Notes under the pieces: model-generated
What the model saw: the letters and a program-made list of their open reading frames with translations, nothing else
The model's database searches: none
Told to the model about the DNA's origin: nothing
Source of the DNA: Clostridia bacterium
Lineage (GTDB): Bacteria > Bacillota > Clostridia > TANB77 > CAG-508
DNA: 11,868 nucleotides
Direction: 5' to 3'
NCBI GenBank assembly: GCA_022790685.1
Contig: JAAVXQ010000007.1
Span: forward strand, 1-11,868
Part shown: piece by piece, positions 1 through 7,640 of the stretch
Layout: each line of letters opens with the position of its first letter
How positions within the stretch are numbered: the stretch's first letter is position 1
Position numbers and translations under genes: made by a program

Positions 1-1
1 A

Positions 2-2578
2 GCTGTTATTATTAATAATGAGGAAGAAGAAAAAAGAAAGAAAGAAGAAGAACAAAGACAGAAAGAACAATCAAGAAAAAAGGATGTTGGCTTTATAGAA
101 AATAGAAGAAATAAAGACTATAATATTGTTTATAGAGAAAAAACTGTAAAGCCACTTACAGTAAGTGAACTTTTTGGACTTGGGAAGAAAAAGGAAGAAA
201 AAGTTGCTAAGGTAGAAGAAGTACCACAAGAGAAGGAAACTAAAAAAGTAGAAGTAAAAGAGGAAAAGCCAGCTAAAGTTAAAACAGAAGAAAATTCTGA
301 AGTTACAGTAGCTCCAAAACAAGATAGAACCCCTCATTTTAATAAAGAAAATAGAAAAAATAATAACAGAGAAGATTCAGGAAAAAGACAATATAATAAT
401 AACGATCAAAGAAACTCAGGATTTAATAATCAAAGAAGAGATAATAGAAATAATGGTAATTCAAATAATTCTTATAATAATAGAAAATCTTTAGATGATA
501 AAGGTATAGATAAAAAAATAAAAAATATTATGGAGATTGATATTCCTGCAGAAAAAGAGAATATAAGAGAATATTCTAATAAAGCAAAAGATAAAATGAA
601 ACAAAATCAAAGACAACAAGAAGAACAAAGACCTAAAAAAGTTAATAGAAAAGGTGCAACTGGAGATTTTGATTCTGATAAATTAAATAATCTTAAAAAA
701 CAAAATAAACTTTCAAATATGTTTAATGAAGGTGAAATGTTAGATTACTATGATTTAAGTACAGAAAGAGGAAGAAGAGGAAAGAAGAAAAATCAAAAAC
801 AAGAAAATAGAAATAAGCAAAAAATATTCAAACTTACAGAAATAGCTATTCCAGATACAATTACAGTAAAAGATTTAGCAGTAGAAATGAAAATAACAAG
901 TAGTGATGTTATAAAAAAATTATTAAATCTAGGAATAATGGCAACAATAAATAATGAAGTTGATTTTGATACAGCATATTTAATAGCACAAGAATATGGA
1001 ATAAATGTTACAAAGAAAAATATTATAACAGATGAAGATAGACTTATAGATGAAACAGAAGATAGAGAAGAAGATTTAAAACCAAGACCACCAGTTATTG
1101 TTGTAATGGGACACGTAGATCATGGAAAAACCTCTCTTTTAGATGCTATAAGAAGTACAAATGTTATTGAAGGAGAATCAGGTGGTATTACTCAACATAT
1201 AGGTGCTTATCAGGTAAAAATTAATGATAGAGATATAACCTTTTTAGATACACCAGGACACGAAGCCTTCACAAGTATGAGAGCTAGAGGAGCACAAATA
1301 ACAGATATAGCAATCCTTGTAGTTGCTGCAAATGATGGAGTTATGCCTCAAACAGTTGAGGCTATAAACCATGCAAAGGCTGCTAATATTCCTATAATTG
1401 TTGCAGTAAATAAAATGGATTTACCAGATGCTAATTTTGAAAAAGTTCAACAAGAATTAATGAAATATGAATTAGTACCAGAAGTTTGGGGTGGAGATAC
1501 AATATATGTTCCAATATCAGCTAAAAAAAGAGAGGGAATTGATAATCTTCTAGAAATGGTATTATTAGAAGCTGATGTATTAGAACTAAAAGCAAATCCA
1601 ACAAAACAAGCAAAAGGTACTGTTATAGAAGCAAGACTTGATAAATCAAGAGGACCAGTTGCTACAATGCTTGTACAAAGAGGAAAATTAGATGTTGGAG
1701 ATACTATAATAGTTGGTTCTTCAATAGGTAGAATAAGAACAATGCAAAATGATAAAGGTAAAAAAGTTAAATTTGCTGGTCCATCTATGCCAGTTGAAAT
1801 AACAGGTTTAACTACTGTACCTCAATCAGGAGATACTTTCTATGAAGTAAAAGATGAAAGAACAGCAAAACATTTAATTGAAAAGAGAAGATATGAAGAA
1901 AAAGAAAAAGAATTTTCAAAGGCTTCTGTTGTAACTTTAGATGATTTATTTAGTAAAATTGAAAGTGAGAATTTAAAACAACTAAACCTAATAGTAAAAG
2001 CAGATGTTCAAGGTTCTGTTGAAGCTTTAAAACAATCATTAGAAAAAGTTTCTAATGATGAAGTTAGAGTAAAAGTTATACACTCAAATGTTGGTGGAGT
2101 AACAGAAACTGATGTTACTTTAGCTAAAGTTTCAAATGCTATTATAATTGCATTTAATGTAAGACCAGAAGTTATAGCAAAAACAATAGCAGACAAAGAA
2201 GGAGTAGAAATAAAACAATATTCTGTAATATATGATGCTATTAACGATGTAGAAGCTGCTATGAAAGGAATGCTAGATCCAGTATTTAAAGAAGTCGTTA
2301 TAGGAACAGCAGAAGTAAGACAAACATTTAAAGTTTCTAATGTAGGAACAATAGCAGGAAGCTATGTTCTTACTGGTAAAGTATCAAGAAATGCAGGTAT
2401 AAGAGTAATTAGAGATAATATAGTTTTACATGATGGAAAATTAGTTTCTTTAAAAAGATTTAAAGATGATGTTAAAGAAGTTGATAAAGGTTATGAATGT
2501 GGATTACAAATAGAAGGATATAATGACTTAAAAGAAGGAGATACTTTAGAGGTTTACATTATGGAAGAAGTAAAATAA
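2..2578 (+). CDS. infB: Translation initiation factor IF-2 (5' end outside window)
   Basis: IF-2 is the GTPase that brings initiator fMet-tRNA to the 30S subunit and promotes 50S joining. The frame is open from base 2 with no start in the window, so the gene is partial: 858 codons are present plus the stop. The first ~830 bases encode a charged, low-complexity region rich in Lys, Glu, Asn and Arg, usual for the variable IF-2 N-terminus. An IF2-N module follows (about 860-1015), then the G domain: G1 GHVDHGKT from 1109, the G2 region GGITQHIGAY near 1182, G3 DTPGH at 1247, G4 NKMD at 1409, G5 SAKK at 1517. Domains II, III and the fMet-tRNA-binding C-terminal domain complete it. The Met codon at 530 is internal, not the start. 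No CGG codon occurs and the frame is unbroken. It probably shares a transcript with rbfA. Identity is certain. Confidence 0.97.
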   Translation, partial: AVIINNEEEEKRKKEEEQRQKEQSRKKDVGFIENRRNKDYNIVYREKTVKPLTVSELFGLGKKKEEKVAKVEEVPQEKETKKVEVKEEKPAKVKTEENSEVTVAPKQDRTPHFNKENRKNNNREDSGKRQYNNNDQRNSGFNNQRRDNRNNGNSNNSYNNRKSLDDKGIDKKIKNIMEIDIPAEKENIREYSNKAKDKMKQNQRQQEEQRPKKVNRKGATGDFDSDKLNNLKKQNKLSNMFNEGEMLDYYDLSTERGRRGKKKNQKQENRNKQKIFKLTEIAIPDTITVKDLAVEMKITSSDVIKKLLNLGIMATINNEVDFDTAYLIAQEYGINVTKKNIITDEDRLIDETEDREEDLKPRPPVIVVMGHVDHGKTSLLDAIRSTNVIEGESGGITQHIGAYQVKINDRDITFLDTPGHEAFTSMRARGAQITDIAILVVAANDGVMPQTVEAINHAKAANIPIIVAVNKMDLPDANFEKVQQELMKYELVPEVWGGDTIYVPISAKKREGIDNLLEMVLLEADVLELKANPTKQAKGTVIEARLDKSRGPVATMLVQRGKLDVGDTIIVGSSIGRIRTMQNDKGKKVKFAGPSMPVEITGLTTVPQSGDTFYEVKDERTAKHLIEKRRYEEKEKEFSKASVVTLDDLFSKIESENLKQLNLIVKADVQGSVEALKQSLEKVSNDEVRVKVIHSNVGGVTETDVTLAKVSNAIIIAFNVRPEVIAKTIADKEGVEIKQYSVIYDAINDVEAAMKGMLDPVFKEVVIGTAEVRQTFKVSNVGTIAGSYVLTGKVSRNAGIRVIRDNIVLHDGKLVSLKRFKDDVKEVDKGYECGLQIEGYNDLKEGDTLEVYIMEEVK

Positions 2579-2605
2579 GCTGGAGCTGTTAAAGCTTTGC
2601 TTATT
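2574..2605 (+). other. Hairpin overlapping the infB stop codon
   Basis: AATAAGC (2574-2580) pairs perfectly with GCTTATT (2599-2605). An inner AGCT (2584-2587) pairs with AGCT (2593-2596) around a 5-base loop. The TAA stop of infB lies inside the left arm. No U-tract follows, so this is not an obvious intrinsic terminator. A role in mRNA stability or processing between infB and rbfA is inference. Confidence 0.45.
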
Positions 2606-2617
2606 ACAACTCTAAGT

Positions 2618-2647
2618 GTTCTCAAAATGTAAAGTCCTTTTGAGAAC
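2618..2647 (+). other. Perfect 10-bp hairpin between infB and rbfA
   Basis: GTTCTCAAAA (2618-2627) and TTTTGAGAAC (2638-2647) are exact inverse complements around a 10-base loop. The sequence after the right arm (TTCCTATAATG) has no U-run, so a classical terminator is unlikely. It sits just ahead of the rbfA ribosome binding site (GAAAGGAG, near 2659-2667) and could act as a partial terminator, processing site or stabiliser in the infB-rbfA transcript. Confidence 0.5.
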
Positions 2648-2674
2648 TTCCTATAATGAGAAAGGAGTTATTTT

Positions 2675-3037
2675 ATGCCCAGCAATAGCAATAGAATGAA
2701 TAAAATTAACGAGGAGTTAAAAAAAGAAATAAGTAAAGTTATTAGTTATTCACTTAAAGATCCAAGTTTAAAAGGAGGATTAATAACTGTAACTAAAGTA
2801 AATACTAGTCCAGATTTAAGTATAGCTAGAGTATATGTAAGTATGATAAATATAAGAAATAAAAAAGATGCTTTAGCAGCACTTAAAAAATCTAGTGGCT
2901 TTATAAGAAAAGAAGTGGCTAGAGAAGTTAATTTAAGAACAACTCCAGAAATAATTTTTGAATTTGATGAATCAATTGAATATGGAGCAAAAATTGATGA
3001 AATATTAAAAGATATAACAAAAGATATGAAAAAATAG
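2675..3037 (+). CDS. rbfA: 30S ribosome-binding factor A
   Basis: RbfA is a small KH-fold protein that binds immature 30S subunits and assists late 16S rRNA maturation and cold adaptation. The 120-residue product has the family's usual length and pattern: a basic N-terminus (SNRMNKINEELKKEISKVI), the strand region GLITVTKVNTSPDLSIARVYVS, and the C-terminal TTPEIIFEFDESIEYGAKIDEIL. The start ATG follows AAAGGAG at a normal distance. It lies about 100 bases after infB, the standard infB-rbfA arrangement. The frame is intact and contains no CGG codon. Identity is certain. Confidence 0.96.
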   Translation: MPSNSNRMNKINEELKKEISKVISYSLKDPSLKGGLITVTKVNTSPDLSIARVYVSMINIRNKKDALAALKKSSGFIRKEVAREVNLRTTPEIIFEFDESIEYGAKIDEILKDITKDMKK

Positions 3038-3114
3038 TTATAAAAAGTACACATAACATATATACTTTAATAATATAGAAATTGTACAAAAGTTATATAG
3101 AAGGAGAGAATAGT

Positions 3115-4071
3115 ATGACTTTAGATGAAATTTTAAAAGAAATGAAAAATGCAGATACAGTATTAATCTTATCACATGAGAGTCCAGATGGAGATGCTAT
3201 AGGAAGTAGTTTAGGAATGTGTTTAGCATTAAAAAATATGGGAAAAGATGTTGTAGATGTGGTTATGAAAGAATATCCAGCAAATTTCTCATACTTACCA
3301 GGAGCAGAAGATATAAAAGCTGAGCCCTCAATAGAAAACTATGATTTAGCTATAGTAGTAGATTGTCCAGATATTAATAGAGTGAATTTAGATTATAAAG
3401 AATACTTTGAAAATGCTAAAGTTAAAGTAGAATTTGATCATCATAGCAAAAATTCAATGTTTGGAGATTATAATATAGTAAATCATGTATCACCAGCTTG
3501 TAGTCAAATTTTAGTTTCAAGTTTTGAATATTTAGGAATTGAAATAACAAAAGAAATAGGAATTTGTTTATTAACAGGAATAATAACTGATACAGGTGGA
3601 TTCAAAAATTCAGGTACTACAACTGAAAGTTTTGAATTTGCAGCATGGGCACTTTCAAAAGGAATAAATGTATCTAAAATATATAAAGAATCAATGCTTA
3701 CAATGACTAAATCAAAATTTGAAGTTCAAAAATTAGCTATGGATAGATTAGAACTTCTAGCAGATGGCAAAATTTCTTTTACATATATGACTAAAGAAGA
3801 TGACAAAAAAATAGGTGTTCTTGCAGGTGATCATGATGGTGTTGTTGAGATAGGAAGAAATATTGAAGGTGTTGAAGTATCAATATTTTTATATGAAAAA
3901 GAAAAAGGATACAAAGCATCATTAAGATCAAATGACTATGTAAATGTTGCAGATGTATGTATGTTATTTGGTGGTGGAGGTCATATTAAAGCTGCTGGAG
4001 TAAGTTTAAATATGACCTTAGAAGAAGCCAAAAAAGCAATAATAGAAGAAACAATAAAATATCTAAAATAA
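3115..4071 (+). CDS. nrnA: DHH/DHHA1 phosphoesterase, NrnA-type (nanoRNase / pAp phosphatase)
   Basis: NrnA-type enzymes degrade 2-5-nt RNA fragments and dephosphorylate 3'-phosphoadenosine 5'-phosphate, using Mn ions. The 318-residue product shows the DHH domain first: SHESPDGDAIGSS (Asp25, Asp27), VVDCPD, then DHH at Asp108-His109-His110, and GIITDTGGFKN. The DHHA1 domain ends with GGGGHIKAAG (His290), the nucleic-acid-binding glycine motif. I chose ATG 3115 because AAGGAGAG lies directly upstream at 3101-3108; the in-frame TTG at 3082 has no ribosome binding site and would add 11 poorly conserved residues. Position between rbfA and truB is the classic Bacillota arrangement. A strong terminator follows. 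The frame is intact, with no CGG. The exact substrate preference (nanoRNA or pAp) cannot be told from sequence. Confidence 0.93.
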   Translation: MTLDEILKEMKNADTVLILSHESPDGDAIGSSLGMCLALKNMGKDVVDVVMKEYPANFSYLPGAEDIKAEPSIENYDLAIVVDCPDINRVNLDYKEYFENAKVKVEFDHHSKNSMFGDYNIVNHVSPACSQILVSSFEYLGIEITKEIGICLLTGIITDTGGFKNSGTTTESFEFAAWALSKGINVSKIYKESMLTMTKSKFEVQKLAMDRLELLADGKISFTYMTKEDDKKIGVLAGDHDGVVEIGRNIEGVEVSIFLYEKEKGYKASLRSNDYVNVADVCMLFGGGGHIKAAGVSLNMTLEEAKKAIIEETIKYLK

Positions 4072-4096
4072 GTCTTAAAAATTCAAGAGAGATTAG

Positions 4097-4135
4097 AAAA
4101 GCAGGTATAAAATTAGACTTTTATACCTGCTTTTT
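4097..4135 (+). terminator. Strong rho-independent terminator after nrnA
   Basis: Bases 4097-4112 and 4119-4134 are perfect 16-base inverse complements (core GCAGGTAT/ATACCTGC) around the loop TTAGAC. The right arm ends in TTTTT (4131-4135). The A-run on the left arm makes it potentially bidirectional. It separates nrnA from truB, whose start is only 35 bases further on. Confidence 0.92.
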
Positions 4136-4170
4136 AAGTACAAAAAAACTTTTGTCTTAAGGAGCATAAA

Positions 4171-5086
4171 ATGAATTATATTTTGCTAATAAATAAAGAA
4201 AAAGGATATACTTCTCAAGATGTAGTTTCAAAAGTAAAAAAAATTTTAAATATAAAAAAAGCGGGACATACAGGAACTTTAGATCCTATGGCAACAGGAG
4301 TATTACCAATATTACTAAACAATAGTACAAAGCTTTCTAAATATTTAATAGAGCATGATAAAACTTATGTTGCTACAATAAAATTAGGAGAGCAAACAGA
4401 TACAGGAGATCAAGAGGGAAAAATAATATATAATAAAGAAGTACCATCAGAAATATATATAAAAAATGATGAAGGTATGTATATAAAAATAGAAGACATA
4501 TTAAAAAGCTTTTGGGGAAAATCAAAACAAAAACCTCCTATATATTCTGCAATAAAGGTAAATGGAAAAAAACTTTATGAATATGCAAGAGAAAATAAAG
4601 AGGTGCAAGTTCCTGAAAGAGAAATAGATATATATAAAATTAATTTAAAAAAAGTAGAGGAAGCTCAAAATGAAATTACTTTTGAAGTATCTTGTTCTAA
4701 AGGTACATATATAAGAACTTTGTGTGAAGATATATCTAAAAAATTAGGAACAGTTCGGATATATGAAGGAATTAACAAGAACTAAAGTTGATAGATTTGA
4801 AATTCAAAACTCAGTGACACTAAAACAGCTAGAAGAGAATAAGATATTAAATAAAGATTTAGTAGAAATTGAAAAAGAAAATTACATATATACTGTAGAA
4901 GACATTTTTTTGGAAAATCCAAAAATTATATTAAATGAAAGAAAAAAAGAATTATTTTTAAATGGAGTAATGCTTACTTTTGAACTTGAAGAAAACATAT
5001 ATAGAATTTATTCAGGAAAAAATGAAGATTTTTTAGGATTAGGAGTAGTAAAAAATTCTTTACTAAAAAGAGATGTAATTTTATAA
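4171..5086 (+). CDS. truB: tRNA pseudouridine-55 synthase TruB, expressed through a +1 shift at CGGA
   Basis: TruB converts U55 of the tRNA T-loop to pseudouridine. The catalytic core is clear: KGYTSQDVV, then AGHTGTLDPMATGVLP with catalytic Asp38, and CSKGTYIRTLCEDI. The start ATG follows AAGGAG at 4159-4164. In the zero frame the protein goes out of family at codon 196 (CGG, 4756) and stops after 204 residues. Skipping one base there (CGGA giving Gly) yields LGTVGYMKELTRTKVDRF, the expected TruB continuation, and a C-terminal region of PUA type up to TAA at 5086. The joined product is 304 residues, normal for TruB. There is no other lesion. The internal ATG at 4763 lies three residues into the shifted frame, inside the conserved core, so a separate downstream gene is unlikely. 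The function call is firm; the shift mechanism is inferred. Confidence 0.93.
4756..4759 (+). other. CGGA +1 recoding site in truB (codon 196)
   Basis: The zero frame reads ACA GTT CGG ATA TAT. The family sequence needs ACA GTT (C)GGA TAT ATG, that is T-V-G-Y-M. The extra C creates an in-frame CGG; reading the four bases CGGA as one Gly restores the frame. AGGA lies six bases upstream. Confidence 0.88.
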
Positions 5087-5147
5087 AATTAAAATATGAC
5101 ATAATTATAAAAGCTTAAAAAATAAATAAAAAGGAAAATATATTGAT

Positions 5148-6315
5148 ATGACAAATTTGTTAATTAAATTGTTTATAAAAGATAAAAACAATGTTACAGA
5201 CCTAAAGGTAAGAGGAAAATATGCTATGCTTGCTAGTATAACAGGAATAATAGTAAATATTTTATTGTCAATAAGTAAATTAATAATAGGAATAATATCT
5301 GGCTCAATGTCAATTATTTCAGATGCTTTAAATAATGTTACTGATGCAGGTTCTTCTGTTATAACCTTTGTGGGATTTAGAATTTCACAAAAACAAGGGG
5401 ACTCTGATCATCCATGGGGACATCGGAAGAATGGAATACATAACAGGTTTTATAGTAGATATATTTATAATACTAGTAGGTTTAGAATTATTTAAAAGTT
5501 CTATAGATAAGATAATACATCCAGAAATTCCAAATATAAGCATTATAATAATAGTATTATTAATAATTGCTATATTAGCAAAATTATGGTTATTCTTATT
5601 TTATAAAAAGATTGCAAAAACAATTGATTCTTCTGCTTTAAAATCTTCTGCTTATGATAGTATATCTGATACTATATCAACACTAGTGGTTTTCATTTCT
5701 GCAATTGTAGCAAAAGTATTTGGAATAACAATAGATGGTTATGTAAGTTTATTAGTATCATTATTTATTTTAGTAACAGGCTTTAAAGCTACAAAAGAAA
5801 TGATTGATATATTAATTGGAACAAAGCCAGATGGTGAATTTATAAATGAAATCTATGAATTCATTAAAAACTATCCAGAAATTGTTGGAATACATGATAT
5901 AATGGTACATGATTATGGACCAGGTAGAAAAATAGTATCCTTTCATGCAGAAGTTCCAGAAAACAGTGATATATGTAAAGCACATGATGTTATAGATGAA
6001 ATTGAACAAGAAATGTATAAAAAATTTGGTACTATAACAACCATACATATGGATCCAATTGCTGTTGGAAACAAAGAAATTGAAAAAATGAAGAATATGG
6101 TTGAAAATATAGTAAAAGAAATAGATGAAGAATTTTCGATTCATGATTTTAGAATGACTGATGGTGGCGGAAGAGTAAATCTAATATTTGATTTGGTGGT
6201 GACTAATGAAACAAAAAGAAAACGAGAAGATATAGAAAAAGAAGTAAAGAAGAAAATACATGATATAGATAATAAATATTATGCTGTTGTAAAAGTTGAG
6301 TATTCTTTTGTATAA
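5148..6315 (+). CDS. Cation diffusion facilitator (CDF) transporter, expressed through a +1 shift at CGGA
   Basis: CDF proteins export divalent metals (Zn, Fe, Mn, Co) across the cytoplasmic membrane in exchange for protons. The N-terminal part has two membrane helices and the metal-site segment SDALNNVTDAGSS (Asp59, Asn63). At codon 93 (CGG, 5424) the zero frame leaves the family and ends at 5495. With a +1 step the sequence becomes DHPWGHGRMEYITGF, the CDF signature HPxGHGRxEY, followed by more helices, the second metal motif YDSISD, and a soluble C-terminal domain with HDIMVHDYGPG. The joined product is 388 residues, reasonable for the longer Clostridia-type CDF proteins with an extended cytoplasmic tail. 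The start ATG is preceded by AAGGA at 5131-5135, a rather long spacing. Metal specificity cannot be assigned, though Asn in the first site hints at something other than a pure Zn site. Confidence 0.9.
5424..5427 (+). other. CGGA +1 recoding site in the CDF gene (codon 93)
   Basis: The zero frame reads GGA CAT CGG AAG AAT. The family needs GGA CAT (C)GGA AGA ATG (G-H-G-R-M). The glycine of HGR is highly conserved in CDF transporters, so this position independently argues for Gly as the residue inserted. GGGGA ends three bases before the site. Confidence 0.9.
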
Positions 6316-6353
6316 TAAATATAAAATTCAAATATGGAAGCAGGATTTTTACA

Positions 6354-6382
6354 TTGTAAAGTTTAGAATAATTAAATATAAT
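6354..6382 (+). promoter_or_regulatory. Candidate sigma-A promoter for the glycosyltransferase gene
   Basis: TTGTAA (6354-6359) and a perfect TATAAT (6377-6382) are separated by 17 bases. The predicted start lies about 40 bases before ATG 6427, whose ribosome binding site is AGGAG at 6410-6414. In such AT-rich DNA chance matches are common, so this is moderate evidence. Confidence 0.42.
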
Positions 6383-6426
6383 ATGTAAAAAATAAAATAT
6401 GTACAAAATAGGAGCTAAGATAAAAT

Positions 6427-7434
6427 ATGGAAAATAAATTAATTAGTGTAATAATACCAATATATAATGTTGAAGAATATTTGGAAAGGTCTGTAAATTC
6501 CGTAATTAATCAATCTTACAAAAATTTAGAAATTATATTAGTTGATGATGGTTCAACTGATAAAAGTGGAAGTATTTGTGATAAATATGCTAGTTTAGAT
6601 TCTAGAGTAAAAGTTATTCACAAGATAAATGGCGGGCAAGCAAGTGCAATAAATGTTGCACTGGATAGCGCCAAAGGAGAGTATATAGGATTTTCAGATC
6701 CAGATGACTATATAAATAAAGATTTTTATAAAAATCTTTATGAACTTGCAATAAAATATGATACAGATATAACAGAATGTTCAATGATAAAAGTAAAAGA
6801 AGAAGAGGACAAGCGTCTAGTATATCTAGAAGAATTTGATATTGCAGATAAAGATATTGAACTTTTTGATGATGTAGGTGGACTTAGAAAATTATTTGGT
6901 GATGATTTTGCAGAGTATTTAGAGACTATAGTAAAAGTAAATAAAATATATAAGAGATATTTGTTTGATACTATACGTTTTTCAGAAGTAAGAATATATG
7001 AAGAATGGGGAACCATGTATAAGCTTTACTGCAATACAAAAAGAAACTTAAAACTTCATAAGGTTCAATATGTATATGTTCAAAGAAAGAATAGTACCTT
7101 GGGTAGACCCTTTAGTATGGAAAGATTATTAATGCTAGATGGAATAGAATATTGCAAAGATTTAGCAAAAGAGAAAAATTTAAATGATTTAGTATTAGAT
7201 TGTTATAGAAAGTATTTTGAAACAATAATAAGATTTATTAGTATGATAGAAGCACCAAACACAATTGATAGAGAGGGATTAAGAAAAAGACTTATAAAAA
7301 TATTTACAGAAAAATATGAAGAGTGCATAGATTTTTTAAATAATCATAAAGAACAAGAAGATTATAGACAAGTTTTTGATAAATTATATACTAATTATGA
7401 AAAAGCTTTGAATAAAGAAAATGGAATAGAATAA
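6427..7434 (+). CDS. Family 2 (GT-A) glycosyltransferase
   Basis: This is a nucleotide-sugar-dependent glycosyltransferase of the GT2 family, likely acting at the cytoplasmic face on a surface polysaccharide, teichoic acid or glycolipid precursor. The N-terminal GT-A fold is textbook: SVIIPIYNVEEYLERSVNSV, ILVDDGSTDKSG (Asp40, Asp41), NGGQASAINVALD, and FSDPDDYI (residues 89-96) with the metal-binding Asp cluster. The C-terminal ~200 residues are the variable acceptor region; an EEWGTMYKLY segment near residue 195 resembles the E-D/W element seen in many small GT2 enzymes. The length of 335 residues is typical. AGGAG lies 12 bases before the start. There is no CGG codon and the frame is intact; its GGC GGG pair contains CGG out of phase and is read normally. 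The sugar and acceptor are unknown. Confidence 0.9.
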   Translation: MENKLISVIIPIYNVEEYLERSVNSVINQSYKNLEIILVDDGSTDKSGSICDKYASLDSRVKVIHKINGGQASAINVALDSAKGEYIGFSDPDDYINKDFYKNLYELAIKYDTDITECSMIKVKEEEDKRLVYLEEFDIADKDIELFDDVGGLRKLFGDDFAEYLETIVKVNKIYKRYLFDTIRFSEVRIYEEWGTMYKLYCNTKRNLKLHKVQYVYVQRKNSTLGRPFSMERLLMLDGIEYCKDLAKEKNLNDLVLDCYRKYFETIIRFISMIEAPNTIDREGLRKRLIKIFTEKYEECIDFLNNHKEQEDYRQVFDKLYTNYEKALNKENGIE

Positions 7435-7466
7435 GTATAATAAAAGTTATTATAAAAAAATTTTAG

Positions 7467-7548
7467 AGTTAATATGAAATATTTTATTGTCCAAAACATA
7501 GCTAGGGCTGCACCATCTGGTTTTGGAAATAAAATATTTATATTAACT
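7467..7548. repeat. Large hairpin / inverted repeat between the glycosyltransferase and ispG
   Basis: The outer arms 7467-7488 and 7528-7548 pair over 21 bp with one bulged G (7476). The inner arms TCCAAAAC (7490-7497) and GTTTTGGA (7520-7527) add 8 bp after a second bulged G (7489). The loop (7498-7519) is 22 bases and unusually GC-rich for this genome, with a possible AGC/GCT mini-stem. TTTTATTATTAT follows the right arm, so it may terminate the glycosyltransferase transcript. A miniature mobile repeat or a structured RNA is also possible. I do not recognise a known riboswitch. Confidence 0.7.
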
Positions 7549-7574
7549 TTTATTATTATAAAAATTACACAGAA

Positions 7575-7601
7575 TTCACAAATGAAAATAATTTTTATGA
7601 T
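7575..7601 (+). promoter_or_regulatory. Weak candidate promoter for ispG
   Basis: TTCACA (7575-7580) and TATGAT (7596-7601) are 15 bases apart, shorter than ideal; an overlapping TAGAAT at 7601-7606 gives 20 bases. The position between the large hairpin and the ispG ribosome binding site (AAAAGGGGG, 7626-7634) fits a new transcription start. Confidence 0.28.
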
Positions 7602-7640
7602 AGAATAACAATACATACATTTTCTAAAAGGGGGTAAAAA

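Noticed and set aside
71..337. Minus-strand 88-codon frame opposite infB
   Set aside because: Phe/Tyr/Leu-rich shadow of the Lys/Glu-rich infB linker, not a membrane protein gene.
335..500. Asn/Arg-rich low-complexity stretch as a repeat or insertion
   Set aside because: It stays in frame and matches the known variable, charged linker of IF-2 N-termini.
7498..7519. Hairpin loop as a preQ1 or other known riboswitch
   Set aside because: The loop contains a GCTAGGGCTGCACC-like stretch but lacks the conserved core of any riboswitch class I can recall, and the gene downstream (ispG) is not a usual target.
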